Shown here: positions 42,106-51,771 of the stretch, piece by piece
Numbering within the stretch: the stretch's first letter is position 1
How the letters are laid out: every line of letters starts with the position of its first letter
DNA from: a virus
DNA: 64,000 bases
Strand: one strand, 5' to 3'
Virus record (IMG/VR): IMGVR_UViG_3300046507_000773
Span: 162,811-226,810 of that record
Made by a program: the position numbers and the translations under genes
The notes under the pieces: generated by a model
Told to the model about the DNA's origin: nothing
Seen by the model: only the letters and a program-made list of their open reading frames with translations
Database searches by the model: none

Positions 42106-42143
42106 AAAAGCCACCTGGGGAAACCTGGGTGGCTTTTATGCCG
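42106..42143 (+). terminator. Terminator followed by TATGCCG
   Basis: AAAAGCCACCTGGGG stem with CCTGGGTGGCTTTT partner, then TATGCCG (42137-42143). The A-tract, stem and T-tract pair through, so a bidirectional design. Confidence 0.9.
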
Positions 42144-42190
42144 CTTATATCCTTTAATGTCGATTTTATGACTCGTATTAAGGAACCCAC

Positions 42191-43741
42191 ATGCCTAAAT
42201 TGATTTTGCCCATTCCAGAGACAGAGTTGAGTGTCACACGGCCAGTCGTACTGGAAGTGTCGCGCAAGCTCTTCAAGGCCATGGGATTGAACCCGAACAC
42301 GCAAATCTTCTATCCTGGTGACGGGATCGATAAAGTACCGCAAGCTGGCACCACGCTTGGCGTTACTGAAACTGATGAGCCGAACATGATGCCCTTCAAT
42401 CAGCGTATCAAGATTGAAGTGGACGAACAGTACGAAGCAGATCGCTTATCGGCTACTGCCATTCACCGGGCAGAGAACTTTCCAGTCTTCTTTGATGAAT
42501 CGCTCAACACGGTCATCAAGCCGATCTACTCGTCAACCGAATTCACACTGAACTTCAAGTTCCGTGCTGCAGACAAAACGATCGCCAAACGTTGGCGTGA
42601 TGAAATCCGGATTCGTTGCTCGGATCAGCGTGAACTCTTTGAACACAGCGCAAGCTTCCACTGGGAGCCGCCTGTTGCGTTCATGCGCATTCTGAACGAG
42701 ATCCATCGCTTACGTGAAAACGTGCTGCCTTACGGTGAAGACTTCGCGACGTACTTCCAGAAGTACTCCGATCCCCGTGCTTCTATCCTGACGACCTTAG
42801 CCGGTACCGATGGTGCCTGGGAAATCAGTGAGACGCAAGGAAACATCATTGGTTACTTCGACTTTACTGGTGGCCCGGAAGTCGGCTCCAAAGAAGACGA
42901 TGGCGATACCTGGACGACTTCGTTCTCGTACAAATTCCGTTTCGATAAGCCACTGGCTTGCACGATGCATTACCCGATCATTGTGCACAACCAGATCCTG
43001 GGTCAACAGTGGCGTCCAAATGCACAAGAACTCTGGACGGCGCAAAAGCTCAAGAGCTATAGCCTGTCGTCGCTGGCCAATCAGTTTTTCCGCGGTGGCC
43101 AGCTGCCACTGGCTACGCTTTCTTACAACGGTTACACGATCCCGGAATTTGACGAGTTCCTTCCTCGGAGTGTGCCGAGCGAAACATTGCGTGTCTTTAC
43201 CGCATTGGTTCGGTTGAACTTGGCTGACCGGTCAGACCTTATCAACCTTGGGCAACTGGGGAAGATCAAGTTCACCGATGTCATCACCGCCTTCCTGAAA
43301 AAAGAAGCGGCATACATGACGAAGCCTTACAACTCCGTCTTTAGTCTGTCTCTGTACGACGAGGTGGCTCTCCAAGGCGGCGAACCACTCACGGTGGATG
43401 CTGACCTCAATGTGCGTAGTAAAGTCGATCTGGACCCGCGTCGTCAATACCACGTGCGCTTGGCACTCGTGACCGACTGGAACCTTCTTCCAGCGACTGC
43501 CATTAAACGCATGCAGGAAAGCGGAGCTGCTACGCTTGAAATCATCAAAGCGATTAACGCCAATATCGCCCCAGGTGGTCAGCTCCCAGTATTGGTAGGA
43601 CCGGGCTTCATCAAGAGCACCGACATCGCCAAGACAATCGACATCATTAACGCTGGCCTTGATAACCGAGGACAAAGCTCACAGGCAGGAATGTTCACTG
43701 TGGGCACGCTCTTTATCAATGCCCATCACAAGGAATCGTAA
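42191..43741 (+). CDS. Virion structural protein, 516 aa, first of a coupled run
   Basis: ATG 42191 with AAGGAAC. Beta-rich with many Thr/Asp/Tyr, no membrane segment, no signal peptide (GYFDFTGGPEVGSKEDDGDT). Followed by three further genes with TAATG or adjoining overlaps (43741, 45067, 45696), the layout of a tail or baseplate module. No decisive family motif. Function unassigned. Confidence 0.72.
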   Translation: MPKLILPIPETELSVTRPVVLEVSRKLFKAMGLNPNTQIFYPGDGIDKVPQAGTTLGVTETDEPNMMPFNQRIKIEVDEQYEADRLSATAIHRAENFPVFFDESLNTVIKPIYSSTEFTLNFKFRAADKTIAKRWRDEIRIRCSDQRELFEHSASFHWEPPVAFMRILNEIHRLRENVLPYGEDFATYFQKYSDPRASILTTLAGTDGAWEISETQGNIIGYFDFTGGPEVGSKEDDGDTWTTSFSYKFRFDKPLACTMHYPIIVHNQILGQQWRPNAQELWTAQKLKSYSLSSLANQFFRGGQLPLATLSYNGYTIPEFDEFLPRSVPSETLRVFTALVRLNLADRSDLINLGQLGKIKFTDVITAFLKKEAAYMTKPYNSVFSLSLYDEVALQGGEPLTVDADLNVRSKVDLDPRRQYHVRLALVTDWNLLPATAIKRMQESGAATLEIIKAINANIAPGGQLPVLVGPGFIKSTDIAKTIDIINAGLDNRGQSSQAGMFTVGTLFINAHHKES

Positions 43742-45066
43742 TGCCTCTTTTTGACGATGAAACACCTCCAGTAGTAGCGCCACCGGAGGCTGTCGTTATT
43801 CAAGCAACTGCGCCGGAGTACGACGGGATCACGATTGATACTCGTTACGTTCCGGCAGCTTCGCTCTTAACGCACGTTGAGGGCATGTCCTGGACGCTGC
43901 GTGCTTACTTCAGCCAAGTACTGGGACTCGACACGCCGCTGTCTGGTCAACAGCTGAACCTCTCGCCCCGTCAGCAACAATACATCCGCATCAACGAACT
44001 GGAGGTGAAAGTCTCCTCTGACTTGAAGCCGACGATGGACCCGGATGCCAATGCGATGGTGGCCACGGGTTCGGCAAATGTCTTTGGTGGCTTGCGTCCG
44101 AATATCGGTGACATGTTCATCGCGACAGACAACGACGGTCGCTTGGTTATCTTCCGGGTGACGAACGTCGATAAGAAGTCGATGCTCAAAGACGCCGTCT
44201 ACTCGATGGACTACCAGGCAGCGTACTACGCACAAGACGTGTACATGCGCGACTTCGAAGCCAAGACGATCAAAACGCTCGTCTTCGTGTCGGACTACAT
44301 CAACTACGGTCAGAACCCATTCCTGCAAGAAGAAGTCTACAACGACATCTCGCGCTTGAATGGCCTGTACCAGTCGGTGATGCGCATGTGGTTCCGTTCG
44401 TTCCTGTCCAACGAATACACCACGCTCCTGTTGCCTGGCCAAGAGATCTCGATCTACGACCACTTCCTGACGATGGCTGTGCAAGCTGTCTTCAGCACCT
44501 GGGATACACCTGAGGTAGGTAAGATCCGTCGCCTGAATGTGGACGACGATGAAACCATGCGTGGCACGACGCTTTGGAACGTTATCCTTAACTGCGATCG
44601 TTTCATGATGCAAGAGTGCATGAAGCGCATGGGTGGTGTCTATACCAAGCGTTTTACCCAGGAACCGATGCTCGAAGGCATTCGTTACAGTGGCGTAACG
44701 GCAACCGTTTATCCGATCGAACCGGTTCTCTCGTTTGATTACCAGCGCACAGGTAAGGAAAAGTTCGTGGACCAAGACATCGTTGTCAAGTCCACGATGA
44801 CCGCAATCACTGACGACACGGTGCCTTTGATCAAGCCAGTCATGATTGACGACTATTACGTGCTCTCCCAGGCGTTTTACGATCAGGCTGAAACGGGGCA
44901 ATCGAAACTCGAACTCGAGGTGAACAAATTCCTGGATGACGAGGCACTGGACAACCGTGTTCTCATCGCTCTGGCAGAAACCTACACCGGGTGGGGAAGT
45001 CTGGAGCGCTTCTATTACGGCGCCCTTCTCATGATCCTCATCAAGGCAAACATAAGGAGCATCTAA
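43741..45066 (+). CDS. Virion structural protein, 441 aa
   Basis: Starts inside the TAATG shared with the previous stop, so coupled. N-terminal 30 residues are flexible (ETPPVVAPPEAVV), then a large beta/alpha body with DIINYGQNPFLQEEV-type segments. No motif recognised. Part of the coupled run; likely a tail or baseplate component by context. The long - strand ORF opposite is His-rich and rejected. Confidence 0.72.
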   Translation: MPLFDDETPPVVAPPEAVVIQATAPEYDGITIDTRYVPAASLLTHVEGMSWTLRAYFSQVLGLDTPLSGQQLNLSPRQQQYIRINELEVKVSSDLKPTMDPDANAMVATGSANVFGGLRPNIGDMFIATDNDGRLVIFRVTNVDKKSMLKDAVYSMDYQAAYYAQDVYMRDFEAKTIKTLVFVSDYINYGQNPFLQEEVYNDISRLNGLYQSVMRMWFRSFLSNEYTTLLLPGQEISIYDHFLTMAVQAVFSTWDTPEVGKIRRLNVDDDETMRGTTLWNVILNCDRFMMQECMKRMGGVYTKRFTQEPMLEGIRYSGVTATVYPIEPVLSFDYQRTGKEKFVDQDIVVKSTMTAITDDTVPLIKPVMIDDYYVLSQAFYDQAETGQSKLELEVNKFLDDEALDNRVLIALAETYTGWGSLERFYYGALLMILIKANIRSI

Positions 45067-45696
45067 ATGGTCGGGACTTACATCCCTGAAAACCAGCGTG
45101 ACCATCGCTACGGGATCTTTCACGTTGTCTACCTGTGCAAGATCCCGTACATCCACACTCGTTCGATCGAAGACCTGCGTCGCTTTGGCATGCCGTCCTC
45201 TGGCTACAAGGAATTTGACGTAGGCCAAGAACATCAACTGGAAGACCGTTACCTGACGATCAACCAGATGCTGCAGTTCTGGCTCGACGGTGTGACGGTA
45301 CGCGTTTCTAAGTACGAAGACACGGCAAAGATCTACAACGCCATCTCCGAGTACCTCCAGCACTGGCTGAACCACATCCGCAAAACCTTCTCGACGAACC
45401 ACGTCCCGGTGGATGACCTGCAAGTGCTGGACAATTTCGCCAACGTCGTGTACGACAAAGCGAAGTACAACTTCACGACTGAAATCGTGGAATCCGCAAT
45501 GCTCAAGAAGATCGACGAAGTCTCGATTGTCAACTTCGATACCATTCTCGCTCCTCCCAAGCCTGAGGTCAAAACCTACGGCGGCCAGGTCGAAGAAGAG
45601 GAACCGCAGGAACCAATCGAGATGTACCCGAAACGCGATGGCATGGGTCAGCTCTTCTCTGAAGTGCGGGCTAAACAACGTCGTAAGGCAATCTAA
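45067..45696 (+). CDS. Virion-associated protein, 209 aa
   Basis: Starts directly after the previous TAA (TAAATG) with AAGGAGC upstream. Middle is helical, with a charged C-terminus ending RAKQRRKAI and an acidic patch near 185 (VEEEEPQEPIEMYPKRD). Overlaps the next gene by one base (TAATG). Function unknown; co-expressed with the structural proteins on both sides. Confidence 0.75.
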   Translation: MVGTYIPENQRDHRYGIFHVVYLCKIPYIHTRSIEDLRRFGMPSSGYKEFDVGQEHQLEDRYLTINQMLQFWLDGVTVRVSKYEDTAKIYNAISEYLQHWLNHIRKTFSTNHVPVDDLQVLDNFANVVYDKAKYNFTTEIVESAMLKKIDEVSIVNFDTILAPPKPEVKTYGGQVEEEEPQEPIEMYPKRDGMGQLFSEVRAKQRRKAI

Positions 45697-47060
45697 TGGA
45701 AATCGAAACCTCGTCTCTTTGGGACCAGGTTCTCTCCGTAGTCAATAGCGATCAAAAGCCGATTCATCGCTATTGGGAAGCAGACATCCATGCCAACGGT
45801 AAAACCATTACCGCGTTCAAGGTTCTGAACATTGACACGGTGCGTGATTACGAAAATGATTACGCACCAGTTCTGATGCTAGACGTCATGATCCCGATGG
45901 GTGAATACACGTACCTTGTGTATCCCTTTCAGGATAAGCTTGAAATCACTCTGTACGGCACGCCTTTGAAAGAGACGGGCCAACAGGAGGATGAGGGGCA
46001 AGACCATAGTGCTGAGCGTTATACCGCAACGCTCATCGACAAAGGCAACCCCATGATGGCAAACAACGGGAAGAATACGCCGACTCAAGAGATCCTTGAT
46101 TTGACGAACATTGCTACCGTGACGTTTCAGCTGATGAACAAAACAGTGGAGCAGATGCGCACCATGTCTGTTGGCAACAACTTCCGCGATGAAACAGTTG
46201 AGAACGCCATTAAAAGCGTTTTGACGGTGGAATCGATGAAGGTGAAAGTCGATAGCGAATTCAAGCCTAAGGGCGTGGAGATGGTGGAAGCATCGAACAA
46301 AGCAGTCAAGCGGCAGATTGCGATCCCTCATGGGTTACCACTGGTTGATGTTCCGAACTACATCCACCTGCGTCAAGGTGGTGTGTACAGTGCTGGCATG
46401 GGTTACTTCTACGAGAAGGACTACTGGTACGTCTATCCCTGTTACGACACAACGCGCTTTACGAAGTCTGAGCGCACGTTGACAGTGATCAATGTCCCAT
46501 CCAACAAGTTACCGCAAGTGGAGCGTACCTACTTGCAAAAGGGTTCTTCGCTCATCGTCTTGGCAACAGGCGACTCGAAGTTCTCTGACGATTCAACCAC
46601 GAAGCAACTCACGCATGGTAACGGCGTGATGTTCTCGGACGCCTCCAAGTTCATGACGGACTTGGGCACTACCCAAGGAAATAAGCTGGTCGCTTCTCGA
46701 GGCGCACTGCTTAACCAATTCGTCGGGACCCAGCGCGATAACGGTGTGAACTATGTACCGCTCGCCAAGGACCACATTACTGCCAATCCGTTTGAGCAGT
46801 ATTCGCAGATCGCACGGCGCGAAGGTAGCGTGTACGGTTTTGTGTGGGACAACTCAGATGCAACCCTCCTCTTTCCTGGCATGCCCGTAAAGGTGCTCTA
46901 CCTGGAAGAGGAAGACGTCAAGGAAATCTACGGGGTGATTTTGAAGGTGCACGAGTACACTGAGCTATTTGGTCAAGGCTTTTCCAGTACGCGTCACATG
47001 ACGCGGACCATGGTTTCGGTCTTTACTCAGCGAATTGTGGAGGATGCGGCAACGTCGTAA
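45696..47060 (+). CDS. Virion structural protein, 454 aa, last of coupled run
   Basis: TAATG overlap with the previous gene. Beta-rich with VLKVHEYTELFGQGFSSTRH near the end, a composition seen in hub or tail proteins. An N-terminal hydrophobic/aromatic region (ETSSLWDQVLSVV) may interact with partners. No family recognised. Followed by a stem with an extended A/T design and TATGCCG. Confidence 0.72.
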   Translation: MEIETSSLWDQVLSVVNSDQKPIHRYWEADIHANGKTITAFKVLNIDTVRDYENDYAPVLMLDVMIPMGEYTYLVYPFQDKLEITLYGTPLKETGQQEDEGQDHSAERYTATLIDKGNPMMANNGKNTPTQEILDLTNIATVTFQLMNKTVEQMRTMSVGNNFRDETVENAIKSVLTVESMKVKVDSEFKPKGVEMVEASNKAVKRQIAIPHGLPLVDVPNYIHLRQGGVYSAGMGYFYEKDYWYVYPCYDTTRFTKSERTLTVINVPSNKLPQVERTYLQKGSSLIVLATGDSKFSDDSTTKQLTHGNGVMFSDASKFMTDLGTTQGNKLVASRGALLNQFVGTQRDNGVNYVPLAKDHITANPFEQYSQIARREGSVYGFVWDNSDATLLFPGMPVKVLYLEEEDVKEIYGVILKVHEYTELFGQGFSSTRHMTRTMVSVFTQRIVEDAATS

Positions 47061-47065
47061 TTGAG

Positions 47066-47107
47066 AATACCCACGCTGCATGCCGGGCGTGGGATTCTTT
47101 TATGCCG
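47066..47107 (+). terminator. Terminator followed by TATGCCG
   Basis: GAATACCCACGC paired with GCGTGGGATTC around a GC-rich loop, then TTTTATGCCG (TATGCCG 47101-47107). An in-frame ATG at 47080, inside this element, makes a false long start for the next gene. Confidence 0.85.
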
Positions 47108-47175
47108 GAAATTTAAAAAGTAAATGGATATTTTATGCTTTACCCCTAGTATTTCCCACCTTTGCAGGATTGCAC

Positions 47176-47811
47176 ATGGCAAACATCGACTATACCAAGG
47201 GCCCTGAAGACATTCTGATCGACCTGATCAACGACGCGAACCCGGATAATACCCTTACCCTGGCGCAGGTTGCTCTGTCGACCCCGTCGATTGTCACCGA
47301 CGGTACGGAAGTGGGGCCATCCTTCAACAATCGCAAGACGAAGCTGACTGTTTCGGCCATTCCGGGTTCGGGTTATTCCGAGTCCGTGGACGTGCAGTAC
47401 AATCGTCTGCACTACCGTGACGTGTTCCCGACGACCGATGCTGACACCATCAAGTATCCGGTCTCGACCCACACGTTCGATCTGGCAGATCACACCAAGC
47501 TGTCGGACCTCGTTCCGCAGATCAATCAGCGCTACGGCCTGACCCTGTCGGCTGACGACTTCTGGGAGATGCCTCTCCCGACGTTCGAAGGTCTGCCTCC
47601 CTACGACGACAAGTTCGTCAAGCTTGAAGCGTTGCCCGCCTCGAAGATCTTCATCGGTGGCGTGCAGTTGAAAGTCAACCCAAACCCGTTTGACCTGGCC
47701 AACATGCCGGTGACGACCCTGAACGGTCTGGTGTATCCGACCTGGCAGGTGAAGTTCACCAACTTCGTCACTGAGACGATGGATGGCGGCCCTGGCGTTG
47801 CCTTCTGGTAA
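47176..47811 (+). CDS. Paralogous virion/fibre-adaptor family protein A, 211 aa
   Basis: Start ATG 47176 (MANIDYTKGPEDIL) with AGGA; the upstream ATG 47080 is rejected. Family features: N-terminal DxLIxLIN-type helix, then GSGYSESVDVQYNR, then a helix LVPQINQRYGLTLSADDF and a Leu-rich beta sheet (IFIGGVQLKVNPNPF) ending in LNGLVYPTW. The same plan occurs at 47837, 48430, 57090 and 58991. Function unknown; location among fibre genes suggests a fibre connector, collar or decoration protein (inference). Confidence 0.7.
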   Translation: MANIDYTKGPEDILIDLINDANPDNTLTLAQVALSTPSIVTDGTEVGPSFNNRKTKLTVSAIPGSGYSESVDVQYNRLHYRDVFPTTDADTIKYPVSTHTFDLADHTKLSDLVPQINQRYGLTLSADDFWEMPLPTFEGLPPYDDKFVKLEALPASKIFIGGVQLKVNPNPFDLANMPVTTLNGLVYPTWQVKFTNFVTETMDGGPGVAFW

Positions 47812-47836
47812 AACGCTAGCGTACTAGAGAGAACTC

Positions 47837-48361
47837 ATGTCCACCTTACGACCATATGGCGGTACCAGTGCCTCGCGCTTGACCGCCATGGTCAATAGGG
47901 CGAACAAGAAGAACTTAGTGTACGGGGTCGACTTCATTTTCGGCATCCCCATCGCTGATTCTGGAGTAGACGGGCGTAATACCAAAGTTGACGTGATTCC
48001 TTTGCGTAACTTGAAAACGTACAAAGCAGCAGACGTGTTCTACCAACGACTGCCGCTTAACGTACTGAACTTGTTGCCTGAAGGGTTCACGAAACCCGTC
48101 CTCATCCATGCTGTTCCCTTCCGCATCCACCAGATCCTTCCACGGATTAATGAGGCATTAGGCCTTGACTTAATGCCGGAAGAGGTTGAGGATGCTTTGT
48201 GTGAGTCTGTGGATGAACTCTACACACTGACTGTAAAAGAAGGTAGCTTAGCTTGGCTGGCCTCCTCCGTTGAATTCGTTGCACAGCACGTCACAGACAT
48301 TCCTTTGGAAAGTATCCTGACGGTAACAATACTTAACGGGTTGCAATACAAGCCGAAGTAA
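47837..48361 (+). CDS. Paralogous family protein B, 174 aa
   Basis: ATG 47837 with GAGAGAAC, 25 bases after family A. Ends with ILNGLQYKPK like its relatives (TLNGLTY, LNGLVYP) and has the helix LPRINEALGLDLMPEEVEDA matching LVPQINQRYGLTLSADDF of family A. N-terminal half is basic and more divergent. Likely a paralogue; function unknown. Confidence 0.68.
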   Translation: MSTLRPYGGTSASRLTAMVNRANKKNLVYGVDFIFGIPIADSGVDGRNTKVDVIPLRNLKTYKAADVFYQRLPLNVLNLLPEGFTKPVLIHAVPFRIHQILPRINEALGLDLMPEEVEDALCESVDELYTLTVKEGSLAWLASSVEFVAQHVTDIPLESILTVTILNGLQYKPK

Positions 48362-48429
48362 AAAAATACTTCATCCTATGTGAGTGTCCCTCGATACTCC
48401 GATTTCAAAACCCACATTAAGGCAAAATC

Positions 48430-48951
48430 ATGGCAAACCGTGACTTCACCAAGAGCGACGTACAGATCCTCCTGGACCAAATCAACGAAGACAACACCTC
48501 GGCACTGACCATCGCGCTGGTGTCGTTCGGCGCAGTCGCTACCGACAACGGCGGCGTGCGCAACTCGAAGATCAGCGCAACCGCGCTGGCTGGCTCGGGC
48601 TACAGCGGCTCGGTCGACTTCCTGTACAACCGCGTGGACCTGGCGACCATTCCTGGCGCCCGTTCGACCGTGTTCCAGGCTGGCGATGCAACCAACCTGT
48701 CGGACCTGATCGACGAGATCAACGTCGCGTACCAGCTGAACCTGACCGCCGCCGACTTCGTCGACGCGCCGATCCCGGCTTTCCCTGGCGCTGAGCCGCA
48801 CGAAACCCAGACCATCGACCTGGTCGCCAAGGCTGGCTCGCTGATCTTCGTCGGCACGCTGACCCTGACCATCGACGCGAACGACATCCCGCTGAGCAAC
48901 GTCGTGACTACGACCACGCTGAACGGCCTGACCTACACCCAGCCGGCGTAA
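48430..48951 (+). CDS. Paralogous family protein C, 173 aa
   Basis: ATG 48430 with AAGGCAAA. Shares MANRDFTK start, helix LLDQINEDN, GSGYSGSVDFLYNR, DLIDEINVAYQLNLTAADF and terminal TLNGLTY with family A. Strong C-ending codon bias suggests it is the most abundant member. Beta-rich core. Followed by two hairpins. Function unknown; likely a repeated virion decoration or connector protein. Confidence 0.72.
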   Translation: MANRDFTKSDVQILLDQINEDNTSALTIALVSFGAVATDNGGVRNSKISATALAGSGYSGSVDFLYNRVDLATIPGARSTVFQAGDATNLSDLIDEINVAYQLNLTAADFVDAPIPAFPGAEPHETQTIDLVAKAGSLIFVGTLTLTIDANDIPLSNVVTTTTLNGLTYTQPA

Positions 48952-48960
48952 GCTAGGCAT

Positions 48961-49039
48961 CGGGGTGTTCTAACCAACACCCCGTAACGGTTTCAAGTCA
49001 TTGACCGCTACGAGGGGGCCTCCGGGCTCCCTCGTTTAT
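48961..49039 (+). terminator. Double hairpin, second one a terminator with TTTATG
   Basis: First hairpin CGGGGTGTT/AACACCCCG (48961-48984). Second CGAGGGGGCC/GGCTCCCTCG (49011-49034) with a TCCG loop, then TTTATG. The pair ends the small-protein unit before the fibre gene. Confidence 0.75.
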
Positions 49040-49105
49040 GTCAGCTGGGTAAGTTGTTCGCTTCATCCGTATCAACATCGATTCATTTAAGGAAAGAGAA
49101 AAGCA

Positions 49106-50224
49106 ATGGCTGACCTCGACACCCTCGAACAACAGTTCGAAGATTCCGTCAACATCATCAAGCAGGTTGCAAACGGTGACGAAACCACCACTGTCAACCT
49201 GCCGAGTGGCGGTACCGTACGTTCCCTGCGCAAACTGCAAAAGGACGCCCAAGACGAACTGGACACGGCAGTTGACCTGTTCGGCGCCAACAAAGTGGAC
49301 AAATCGTCCGCCAACGCAGCTGACGGCTTCGTCGGCCTGGTCGGCTTCAAAGCCGTGCTCATGAATGCAGCCGGCGCCTTCAAGGCTCTGCTGTCGTTCG
49401 CTGGCACCGCTGACCGTGCTATCGGCTTCCAGGACAAGGACGGCACCGTCGCCTTCGTCTCGGACATCACCGATCGCATGGGCGTGGCCAATGGCCTGGC
49501 AACCCTGGACGGCAACGGTCTCATCCCTGCAGTTCAGCTGCCGAGCTACGTCGATGACGTCATCGAAGTCGCTACCAAGGCAGCTCTGCCGGCGACTGGC
49601 GAAGCTGGCAAGATCTACATCGTGCTGGCCGACGAATCCCGTTCGAACACGCTGAGCCAATATCGCTGGGGCGGTTCCGCTTACAGCCGTATCGTCTCGG
49701 CTCCAGGTTCGACCGACGAAGTCGCTGAAGGCGCAAGCAACAAGTACTTCACCGAAAGCCGCGTGCTGGCCGCCATCCTGGCTGGCTTCTCGACTGCGAC
49801 CAACGCAGCCGTGACCGCCGCTGATTCGGTGCTGGTTGCCATCGGCAAACTGCAGGCACAAGTGACGGCAGTGCTGGCTTACGCCAAGACCTACGACTTC
49901 CATGGCTTCGTGCCGGGGAAGCCGACTGCTTCGGCTACGCTGCTGTTCGTCCGTGCTGGTCGTGCCTTTACGCTGCCTGCCGGTCTGACCGGTTCGCAGT
50001 TCAAGGCCAAGACCGCAGCTACCGCGTCGACCACCATCACGCTGTACAAGAATGGTGCGGCATTCGGCACCCTCGTGTGGGCTGCCGGTGGTGTTACCCC
50101 GACCGTTACCGCGGCTTCGGCAACTTCGTTCGCTGCTGGCGACGAGCTGACCGTCGTGGCTCCGGCTACCCAGGATACCACCCTGGCCGATGTGGCTCTG
50201 ACCCTGTTGGGCTCGCAGAACTAA
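49106..50224 (+). CDS. Tail fibre protein, 372 aa
   Basis: ATG 49106 with AAGGAAAG. N-terminal 70 residues are a helical attachment region (LEQQFEDSVNIIKQVANGDE, ending SLRKLQKDAQ), shared with the N-terminus of the 1189-residue protein. Then a fibre repeat: LPSYVDDVIEVATKAALP, GEAGKIYIVLADE, YRWGGSAYSRI, STDEVAEGASNKYFTESR. C-terminal Thr/Ala beta domain resembles the end of the 1189-residue fibre. Likely a trimeric receptor-binding or spacer fibre. Confidence 0.82.
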   Translation: MADLDTLEQQFEDSVNIIKQVANGDETTTVNLPSGGTVRSLRKLQKDAQDELDTAVDLFGANKVDKSSANAADGFVGLVGFKAVLMNAAGAFKALLSFAGTADRAIGFQDKDGTVAFVSDITDRMGVANGLATLDGNGLIPAVQLPSYVDDVIEVATKAALPATGEAGKIYIVLADESRSNTLSQYRWGGSAYSRIVSAPGSTDEVAEGASNKYFTESRVLAAILAGFSTATNAAVTAADSVLVAIGKLQAQVTAVLAYAKTYDFHGFVPGKPTASATLLFVRAGRAFTLPAGLTGSQFKAKTAATASTTITLYKNGAAFGTLVWAAGGVTPTVTAASATSFAAGDELTVVAPATQDTTLADVALTLLGSQN

Positions 50225-50241
50225 GCTTAATCGCCGATCAT

Positions 50242-50279
50242 AAAAGGGACAGGTAACCGAAAGGTGCCTGTCCCTTTTT
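50242..50279 (+). terminator. Intrinsic terminator
   Basis: AAAAGGGACAGG/CCTGTCCCTTTTT stem, 13-base loop, T-tract, symmetric A/T flanks. Ends the fibre gene. Confidence 0.9.
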
Positions 50280-50301
50280 ATTTGTCTCTTTAGGAAAAAC
50301 C

Positions 50302-51009
50302 ATGAGTTCCAATTTGATCCAATTGTTTTCCCAAGGTCTGTACGGACCTAGCGACCCTTACTGGGATAAGGTGATCGCTCTCCTGCACATGGACGGTGCC
50401 ATTGGTTCACAAAGCATCGTGGACCTGAAAGGGCATGCATTCTCCACTCCAGCGGGTACGGGAGTGAAAATGGTCGCAGATGCTGACGCTACTAATGGCG
50501 TTGCAGCAAACTTCGACGGCAGTGCCAACAGCTGGATTTCGAGCGCCACTGGTCTTGCAGACTACCAGTTCCACAAAGAAGACTTCACCATGGAAGCCTT
50601 CATCAATCAAAAACTGCGTTCGGCTGTCTCCCCAATCATTGCGATGGGTTACTCGCAAGCCAATGCGGGCCTGATCCTGTACGTAAATGCAAACGGCTAT
50701 CTGGACGGCTCATCCGGGCAATACAACTACCTCATCGCAAGCGGTTTGGTCGTACCACTTAACACGCGGGTTCACGTAGCCCTGACGCGTAAAGTCGGCG
50801 TTATGTCGTGCTGGCTTAACGGCCAGTTGGCAGGTCAGATTACGACCATGGAAAGTTTCGACATGTCCGATGGTCTTCTCGATATTGGCGGAACTCGTCC
50901 GGACGCTTATCGTTTCAACGGTACGATCGATGAGGTCCGTGTCACTCGCGGCGTGTCTCGTTATAACCAGCCATTCACGCCGCCTACTGGTCCGTGGCCG
51001 GAACACTAA
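50302..51009 (+). CDS. LamG/concanavalin-like lectin domain protein, cassette member 1
   Basis: 235 residues, ATG 50302 with AGGAAAAAC. Start MSSNLIQLFSQGLYGPSDPY, then the DPYWDKV-LLHMDG signature common to the cassette. A jelly-roll core follows with DFTMEAFINQK, NTRVHVALTRKVG and the closing YRFNGTIDEVRVTRGVSRYNQPF. Each member probably forms a trimer-tip or adhesin module that binds surface glycans. Part of a chain of similar genes spaced 8-26 bases; presumably one operon. Confidence 0.82.
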   Translation: MSSNLIQLFSQGLYGPSDPYWDKVIALLHMDGAIGSQSIVDLKGHAFSTPAGTGVKMVADADATNGVAANFDGSANSWISSATGLADYQFHKEDFTMEAFINQKLRSAVSPIIAMGYSQANAGLILYVNANGYLDGSSGQYNYLIASGLVVPLNTRVHVALTRKVGVMSCWLNGQLAGQITTMESFDMSDGLLDIGGTRPDAYRFNGTIDEVRVTRGVSRYNQPFTPPTGPWPEH

Positions 51010-51018
51010 GGAAAAAAC

Positions 51019-51762
51019 ATGAGCTCCAACACAATCATTTTAGGTGGTGGCTACCTTTTGGACTATGATCCTTTTTGGAGTTCGGTAGTTGCCCTATGTC
51101 ATTTCGACGGCACCAATGGCTCCAGGGTATTTACCGAGGAGAAGGGTCATGCCATGTACTATGCTGGTAACGCAGCCTTAAGCGCGAACCAGAGCCTTTA
51201 TGGCGATACTTCTGCATATCTGGCAGGTAGTGGCGACTACTTCGCCATCAGTGCCAGTAATAACGGCAACGGTAGCGACTTCTCGCTCGCTAGCGACGAC
51301 TTCACTCTTGAGATCGCTTACCGTCATGCTCCTAATACCTGGGGTAAGATTGTCGGCAACTATCAATGGCAGGCAGGCTATAGGGGCGGTTGGTACTTGG
51401 GTGCAGGTACTGACGGCAGTCTGGCCTTTGTTACTTCCACCACACTCGTTAGTGGCGGTGCAGGAACAATTAAAGATGGCCAGTGGAATCGCATCGCTGT
51501 GGTTCGTCGGGGTACCACCTTCTATCTCTACGTCGAAGGCGTTCTGGTGGCTCAGGCTGTTCCTGCTGCGCCGACCCAAAACATTCCTGATCCAGGTACT
51601 GCTTGGGCGAAGAACCTCCGCTTCGGTTGCAAGATCACTGATGGCGCCAGCTTCGATGATTTCCTTCCGGGCTATTACGACGAATTCCGTTTGACCCGCG
51701 GCGTTGCCCGTTATTTGGGAAATAGCTATTCCCTGGCAGCTGCGGGATTCCCTAACAAGTAA
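51019..51762 (+). CDS. LamG-like lectin protein, cassette member 2
   Basis: 247 residues, nine bases after member 1, with AAGGAAAAAAC. Starts MSSNTIILGGGYLLDYDPFW and shows VVALCHFDGTNGS, DFTLEIAYRH, GQWNRIAVVRRGTTFYLYV and YDEFRLTRGVARY. Same fold and order as its neighbours but divergent in the middle. Inferred adhesin. Confidence 0.82.
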   Translation: MSSNTIILGGGYLLDYDPFWSSVVALCHFDGTNGSRVFTEEKGHAMYYAGNAALSANQSLYGDTSAYLAGSGDYFAISASNNGNGSDFSLASDDFTLEIAYRHAPNTWGKIVGNYQWQAGYRGGWYLGAGTDGSLAFVTSTTLVSGGAGTIKDGQWNRIAVVRRGTTFYLYVEGVLVAQAVPAAPTQNIPDPGTAWAKNLRFGCKITDGASFDDFLPGYYDEFRLTRGVARYLGNSYSLAAAGFPNK

Positions 51763-51771
51763 GGAAACAGC

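Noticed and set aside
47080-47175. ATG 47080 as start of the 211-residue protein
   Set aside because: It lies inside the terminator stem; ATG 47176 has a ribosome site and begins the conserved family sequence MANxDxTK.
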